This document shows, piece after piece, positions 62,263 to 64,000 of a stretch of 64,000 bases of DNA. Each line of letters starts with the position of its first letter. The first letter of the stretch is position 1. This DNA is from JAJFFW01 sp963922595. Lineage in GTDB: Bacteria; Pseudomonadota; Alphaproteobacteria; Caulobacterales; Parvularculaceae. The notes beneath the pieces were generated by a model. It did not search any database and had not been told where the DNA came from. It was given only the letters and a program-made list of their open reading frames with translations. The stretch is taken from assembly GCA_963922595.1 (NCBI GenBank), contig CAWUIM010000001.1:1-64000 (forward strand), read 5' to 3'. The position numbers and the translations under genes were made by a program.

Positions 62263-63570
62263 CTATCGAATGATATTCGTCGTCTCTTGCAGTATCTCAT
62301 CGACGGTTTGAATAATGCGCGCGTTGGACGAATAGGCGCGCTGGGTCTGGATTAGATCCGTCAGTTCGCTTGCAATGTCTGTGGTTGATTCGGCGAGCGC
62401 GAATCCAACCGTCGATCCGGCCGGCCCGTCCCCGGCGTCCCACAGATAGAAATCACCGCTATCTTGGGAAATCTGGAACGCCTGCGATCCGACAGCATCC
62501 AGCCCATTGAAATTTGGAACATCTGCGATAGGGATCTGATAAAGAGTGCGTCGAAAACCAGTATCGTAAATCGCCTGCAAGAAACCTTGCTCATCGACTT
62601 CAACAGACGCAAGATTTCCAAGCGGCGCGCCATTCTTGCTGATGGCGACGGGCGTAAAGCTCGCTGATAACTGTGTAAGCGGCGTCGCCTCTCCCGGCGT
62701 TCCTACAACGAGACTGATTGGATTGCTGGCCGCGTTAACAGTTACAGAGCCGGAAACCGGATCGAATGATGCGCCGGCGCCGGGAACGACTGAGGCCAAA
62801 GCACCACCGCCAGAGAGACTGTCGTCAAATGTTAAATCGAAAGACGCTATTGGGACCGCCGGGTCTCCGGCGCGATCAAAAACGCTCGCTGTCCATGCGT
62901 TGGAGGAGCCTGCCGCCGGAACCGTAGGCGTGAATCTGATTTCAAGCGTTTGTGACCGTCCAAGCGTGTCAAAATATTCGATCGGAAGGGTAAGGGCGTC
63001 GCCGGTGGCGCCGGCTTGGGTTTCAGCAGCAGGCAGATTTACACCAAGGCGCACTTCGGTCGTCGCTGAGGCAGCGAATTGGTTTAGGTTAATTTGAACC
63101 GGCTCGAGAGAAGCGGCGCTATCGCGTACGGGTGCGCCGATGTCGCCATTGACGTCTGCTGGCCACCCGAGCAATACGAGCCCGCTCGACGTCCGCAGAA
63201 CGCCGCTTTGATCGGGAGAAAACGACCCTGTCGCCGTCAAGAGTAAAGACCGATTAGCCGCCGGCGCCGAGACGCCCGCGAGATCGGTTACCGGAAGCAG
63301 ACCGCGTCCGTTCACCGCGAGATCGGTTGCGTTTGCGGTCGTAAGCAATGACCCAGCGGCGCTCACATCACGGAAGGTCGATGCTCTGACGCCTCCGGCA
63401 GCGTAAGCGCCGTCGCTTCCCTGTTGCAAAACAAGATCGGAGAATTCGGCGTCAACGCGCTTGTATCCGAAAGTCCCTGAATTCGCGATATTATCCGAAA
63501 TCGCCGCCAATCGAACAGAGTTAACGGCCAGACCAGCAACGCCTGCATTTAGGGAAGAAGAAATACTCAT
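62263..63570 (-). CDS. flgE: Flagellar hook protein FlgE
   Basis: A 435-residue hook subunit. The N-terminus SLNAGVAGLAVNSVRLAAISDNIANSGTFGYKRVDAEF and C-terminus ELTDLIQTQRAYSSNARIIQTVDEILQETTNII are the axial D0 helices; the middle holds the FlgE beta domain. AAAGGTG precedes ATG. First complete gene of the hook operon; motB lies 89 bp upstream. Confidence 0.95.
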   Translation of the reverse strand: MSISSSLNAGVAGLAVNSVRLAAISDNIANSGTFGYKRVDAEFSDLVLQQGSDGAYAAGGVRASTFRDVSAAGSLLTTANATDLAVNGRGLLPVTDLAGVSAPAANRSLLLTATGSFSPDQSGVLRTSSGLVLLGWPADVNGDIGAPVRDSAASLEPVQINLNQFAASATTEVRLGVNLPAAETQAGATGDALTLPIEYFDTLGRSQTLEIRFTPTVPAAGSSNAWTASVFDRAGDPAVPIASFDLTFDDSLSGGGALASVVPGAGASFDPVSGSVTVNAASNPISLVVGTPGEATPLTQLSASFTPVAISKNGAPLGNLASVEVDEQGFLQAIYDTGFRRTLYQIPIADVPNFNGLDAVGSQAFQISQDSGDFYLWDAGDGPAGSTVGFALAESTTDIASELTDLIQTQRAYSSNARIIQTVDEILQETTNIIR

Positions 63571-63659
63571 TGAAATGCACCTTTAGGTCGTATTTTTTGA
63601 TTTACTATACCCAGGGTAGCATTGACCTCGTAAATAATGCCCTAACGCGGCGCCTTCGA

Positions 63660-64000
63660 TCACATCTCTCGGAGCAATGTGATTGCGATGCGTCGGTTCT
63701 GGGGAGCGGACGGATCATCAGACAATGGTTCATTGCTGGCTTTGCCGGCGACTTCCGCAACCTGCGTAATCGGAAATCCGTATTCAACCAACAAGCGTCT
63801 GGACGCGTGCGCACGGTCTGTCGACAGTTCCCAATTGGAGTAGTTCGCTGAAGTCGAAAAGGATGTCGCGTCGGTGTGGCCGGTAATCGCCATCTTATTC
63901 GACACCGTCGAAAGCACTGGTGCGATCGCGTACAACAGATTTTTAAGGACCGACGACGGCTGCGCCGATCCGTTCGAAAAGAGCGGGTCGTCATCGACAT
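63660..64000 (-). CDS. motB: MotB-type flagellar stator protein, C-terminal OmpA domain (partial)
   Basis: Only the last 113 or so codons are present; the gene runs off the window. The OmpA-like peptidoglycan-binding domain reads DPLFSNGSA, MAITGHTDATS, YSNWELSTDRAHASRRLLVEYG, and PQNRRIAITLL. NWELSTDRA is the standard MotB form. It anchors the stator to the cell wall. The N-terminal helix that carries the proton channel is outside. An order motB-flgE-flgK-flgL-flgI is seen in Rhodobacterales and relatives. Confidence 0.85.
   Translation of the reverse strand, partial: VDDDPLFSNGSAQPSSVLKNLLYAIAPVLSTVSNKMAITGHTDATSFSTSANYSNWELSTDRAHASRRLLVEYGFPITQVAEVAGKASNEPLSDDPSAPQNRRIAITLLREM

Noticed and set aside
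63608..63618. TACCC-T-GGGTA palindrome between motB and flgE
   Set aside because: Short and lacking any match to a known flagellar regulator site or a T-tract; too weak to call.

Overview
The window looks like a chromosomal stretch of a free-living, motile, aerobic alphaproteobacterium. The evidence is a ChvG/ChvI two-component pair, a tRNA-His without an encoded extra 5' G and with discriminator A73, a perfect TTAA-N7-TTAA (CtrA-type) site, RpoH (sigma-32), a motB-flgE-flgK-flgL-flgI flagellar cluster, plant-type glutamate-cysteine ligase, and a nuoABCDEFG respiratory complex I cluster. The style of the housekeeping genes suggests a marine Caulobacterales/Rhodobacterales/Parvularculales-like lineage; that placement is inference. 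I saw no insertion sequence, prophage, CRISPR array or rRNA operon.

Layout. (1) Bases 1-9.8 kb: tRNA-Leu(CAG), a divergent PEP-carboxylase homologue, a DUF481 outer-membrane protein behind a CtrA-type box, chvI-chvG, a pterin dehydratase, and a TonB-dependent siderophore receptor behind a Fur-type operator, followed by a small secreted EF-hand protein. (2) 10-16.5 kb: sirtuin, low-molecular-weight phosphatase, thpR, DUF2147 protein, SDR epimerase, BLUF photoreceptor, ahcY, a TonB-like protein and tRNA-His. (3) 16.6-28.7 kb: a lipoprotein-like methyltransferase, an M48 protease next to a catalytically dead M48 paralogue, HNH nuclease, alkA-like, gshA, rsmE, ubiA, msrB, mscS, an ABC exporter and a two-gene membrane-protein/winged-helix operon with a palindromic operator. 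(4) 28.8-42.9 kb: RluA-type synthase, rpoH, several metabolic genes, tadA, an RNA-modification/YidD/rsmD run, a serine hydrolase and an MpaB-like oxygenase. (5) 43-55.4 kb: nuoA-G on the minus strand, interrupted by about ten non-nuo genes, two of them plus-strand; nuoH-N do not follow nuoG. (6) 55.5-64 kb: GT87 mannosyltransferase-like protein, two XRE regulators, a double-PilZ protein and the flagellar hook/P-ring cluster, running off the right edge inside motB.

How parts fit together. Complex I, UbiA (ubiquinone), glutathione synthesis, MAPEG and GFA-type genes point to aerobic respiration with thiol and redox control. The XRE/XRE/PilZ block lies beside the flagellar genes and carries four copies of a 16-nt motif, so a local motility-linked regulatory circuit is a reasonable inference. 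Six of thirteen convergent protein-gene pairs share exactly four bases through interlocked stop codons.

The observations most worth following up are: the PEPC homologue that has lost several catalytic arginines/lysine; the 59-bp duplicated tail of a Zn-ribbon gene fused in frame ahead of nuoE; the repeated motif around the XRE/PilZ genes; the dead M48 paralogue; and the set of unrecognised genes embedded in the nuo cluster. No clearly defined new defence or mobile system was found.
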